Shown here one piece after another: positions 6,335 through 6,876 of a stretch of 6,876 nt of DNA. This stretch comes from Kangiella sp. GTDB lineage: Bacteria; Pseudomonadota; Gammaproteobacteria; Enterobacterales; Kangiellaceae. The notes beneath the pieces were generated by a model. That model did not search any database. It was not told the origin of the DNA and was given only the letters and a program-made list of their open reading frames with translations. The DNA lies in the NCBI GenBank assembly GCA_026195755.1, contig JAPHRL010000003.1, positions 1-6,876 on the forward strand. The letters run 5' to 3'. A program made the position numbers and the translations under genes. The number at the start of each line of letters is the position of its first letter. Position 1 is the first letter of the stretch.

Positions 6335-6479
6335 TTTTCTACCCAAAAGAATATGAAGCTGATATTAAAGAGCAGTTTCGTCTAGCATTCAAGCTCGGTT
6401 ACCTAACTCACAAGCTTAGATACAAATGCATACAGTTGTAATACGTTTTCAGGGATTTATAAGAATATAAGACAAAAAC
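6335..6479 (-). other. Promoter and leader region of the lipoprotein/peptidase operon
   Basis: This AT-rich gap lies between the tRNA terminator and the lipoprotein start. The promoter should lie here because the terminator upstream isolates the operon from the tRNA. TATAAA-like boxes exist near 6460, but none has a convincing -35 at 16-18 bases, so I do not assign one. Confidence 0.5.
6365..6374 (-). promoter_or_regulatory. boxA-like motif in the operon leader
   Basis: The minus strand reads TGCTCTTTAA, a 10-base match to the core of the rRNA boxA antitermination signal (TGCTCTTTAACA). It lies about 30-40 bases before the lipoprotein start. In rRNA operons boxA recruits NusB/NusE. A single 10-base match in an AT-rich leader may be chance. 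Confidence 0.25.
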
Positions 6480-6509
6480 AAAAAAAGCCCTTGTAAAAAC
6501 AAGGGCTTT
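6480..6509 (-). terminator. Intrinsic terminator of tRNA-Leu
   Basis: On the minus strand AAAGCCCTTG/CAAGGGCTTT forms a perfect 10-bp stem with a 6-base loop (TTTTTA), then a run of seven T. It begins 4 bases after the tRNA CCA end, so it closes the tRNA transcript and separates it from the lipoprotein operon. Confidence 0.95.
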
Positions 6510-6513
6510 GATG

Positions 6514-6600
6514 TGGTACCAGAGGCCGGACTCGAACCGGCACGCTTTTAAGGGCGCGGGATTTTGAATCCCGTGTGTCTACCAATTTCACCACTCTGGC
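6514..6600 (-). tRNA. tRNA-Leu (anticodon CAA)
   Basis: This is an 87-base class II tRNA with encoded CCA. The acceptor is GCCAGAG/CTCTGGT (a G1-U72 wobble) followed by A73 and CCA. The D-arm contains GGTAGAC. The anticodon stem is CGGGA/TCCCG with loop TTCAAAA, placing anticodon CAA at 6564-6566, which reads UUG. A long variable arm (CGC...GCG) is present, as expected for tRNA-Leu. The T-arm is GCCGG-TTCGAGT-CCGGC. All stems are intact, so the gene should be functional. It is preceded by two degenerate copies of its own 5' end. Confidence 0.97.
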
Positions 6601-6616
6601 GTTAAACCTGTTTGTA
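6577..6616. repeat. Copy 1 of a 40-base exact repeat (tRNA 5' end plus leader)
   Basis: These 40 bases cover the first 24 bases of tRNA-Leu and the 16 bases just upstream of it (minus-strand leader TACAAACAGGTTTAAC). They recur exactly at 6698-6737. The leader begins with TACAAA, which might serve as a -10 box, but no good -35 accompanies it. Confidence 0.9.
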
Positions 6617-6660
6617 GCTTAGGAACTAACCTAAAGCATTTTGTAGCGCTTCGCGCTACT

Positions 6661-6721
6661 CCCGTGTGCACCGAGGGCACTCCCGACTCCGTCGGTCGTC
6701 TACCAATTTCACCACTCTGGC
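6661..6721 (-). pseudogene. tRNA-Leu 5' fragment interrupted by a 30-base hairpin cassette
   Basis: On the minus strand this segment matches tRNA-Leu bases 1-24 exactly (6698-6721). It is then broken by 30 bases (6668-6697) and resumes with ACACGGG (6661-6667), which is bases 25-31 of the intact gene. The rest of the tRNA is absent. The inserted cassette begins GACC, folds as CCGAC-GGA-GTCGG and ends CGGTGC. The fragment cannot form a tRNA. Confidence 0.72.
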
Positions 6722-6737
6722 GTTAAACCTGTTTGTA
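6698..6737. repeat. Copy 2 of the 40-base exact repeat
   Basis: Identical over 40 bases to 6577-6616 and displaced by 121 bases. Just beyond it (6738-6760) AGCTTCGGA/TCTGAAGCT forms a 9-bp hairpin. Copy 1 has a comparable hairpin in the same place (6617-6637), so the repeat unit extends past the exact match. Confidence 0.9.
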
Positions 6738-6766
6738 AGCTTCGGATTTGATCTGAAGCTGTATTT

Positions 6767-6858
6767 CGTGTGCACCGCTCCGGCGTCCTGCCTCTCGCGG
6801 CACTTCCTACTTCCTGTAGGTCGTCTACCAATTTCATTCTCTCAAATGAGTATTTGGC
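6767..6858 (-). pseudogene. Degenerate second tRNA-Leu 5' fragment with a 51-base hairpin cassette
   Basis: The D-arm part of tRNA-Leu is kept: ggtcgtctaccaatttca (6819-6836) is identical to 6694-6711 of the previous copy. The acceptor part is disrupted by about 12 extra bases, although GCCA and a leader resembling TTTAAC persist (6855-6864). A 51-base cassette (6772-6822) replaces the 30-base one, starting GACC and ending CGGTGC on the minus strand. It contains hairpins CCTAC-AGGAA-GTAGG and TGCC...GGCA. The ACACG that follows is also kept. Displacement from the previous copy is 125 bases. Confidence 0.6.
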
Positions 6859-6876
6859 ATTAAACTTTGTATTGAG

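Larger units (their letters stand above)
6601..6876. repeat. Tandem array upstream of tRNA-Leu, period 121-125 bases
   Basis: This region has no credible protein gene. It consists of about two diverged units, each with the same order on the minus strand: leader TACAAA...TTTAAC, tRNA-Leu 5' fragment, hairpin cassette, GTGCACACG, then a hairpin. In the unit next to the tRNA there is also a perfect hairpin GTAGCGC-TTC-GCGCTAC (6643-6659). The array continues to, and probably beyond, the right edge. If the tRNA promoter is outside the window, the array would be transcribed as a long leader of the tRNA. Confidence 0.75.

Noticed and set aside
6335..6346. TTG at 6344-6346 as the lipoprotein start (110 residues)
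   Set aside because: No Shine-Dalgarno precedes it, and the ATG at 6332-6334 gives a standard 19-residue lipoprotein signal with positively charged start and lipobox.
6514..6600. G1-U72 wobble at the end of the tRNA-Leu acceptor stem as a sign of a defective or special tRNA
   Set aside because: As I recall, gammaproteobacterial tRNA-Leu genes ending GGTACCA are common, and every other stem is intact.
6666..6863. Open frame of 65 codons on the plus strand over the tRNA-derived repeats
   Set aside because: It runs through the tRNA fragment and hairpin cassettes on the opposite strand, has no ribosome site, and its length comes from the repeats. It is an artefact of the array.

Overview
The window looks like chromosomal DNA of a free-living, probably marine, gammaproteobacterium. 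The evidence is a secreted M6 metallopeptidase with PKD repeats and a GlyGly-CTERM tail (a sorting signal known mainly from Vibrio, Shewanella and relatives), a typical bacterial lipoprotein, several exported proteins and a class II tRNA-Leu with encoded CCA. A Kangiella- or Alteromonadales-like host is my guess and is not proven by the sequence. Every gene I can support lies on the minus strand, so transcription runs from high to low coordinates.

Layout from right to left (the direction of transcription). (1) 6601-6876 holds a degenerate tandem array, period about 121-125 bp, in which the 5' end of the downstream tRNA-Leu is repeated and interrupted by small hairpins. (2) An intact tRNA-Leu(CAA) at 6514-6600 is followed by a strong intrinsic terminator. 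(3) A leader with a boxA-like motif precedes a two-gene unit: a 106-residue lipoprotein, then, one base after its stop codon, a 1000-residue secreted M6 peptidase (signal peptide, propeptide, zinc site HEFGHDLGLPDE, InhA-type accessory region, three PKD domains, GlyGly-CTERM). The unit ends in an intrinsic terminator at 2953-2979. (4) A 758-base gap (2252-3009) carries a palindromic dispersed-type element, a structured stem-loop segment, a CRP-like site and phased AAGTCAYTA boxes. (5) A second two-gene unit follows: an exported cysteine-containing alpha/beta hydrolase and, 10 bases later, an exported DUF4785-like protein, ending in a UUCG-loop terminator. (6) The N-terminus of a membrane protein with a GTG start runs off the left edge.

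The theme is extracellular or envelope-associated hydrolysis: one operon for a surface or secreted protease and one for a secreted lipase/esterase-like enzyme with a partner. The most interesting observation is that the C-terminal part of the small lipoprotein resembles, without gaps, the propeptide of the M6 peptidase encoded directly after it. This suggests a stand-alone, membrane-tethered propeptide-like inhibitor or chaperone. The second is the tRNA-Leu-derived repeat array upstream of the tRNA.
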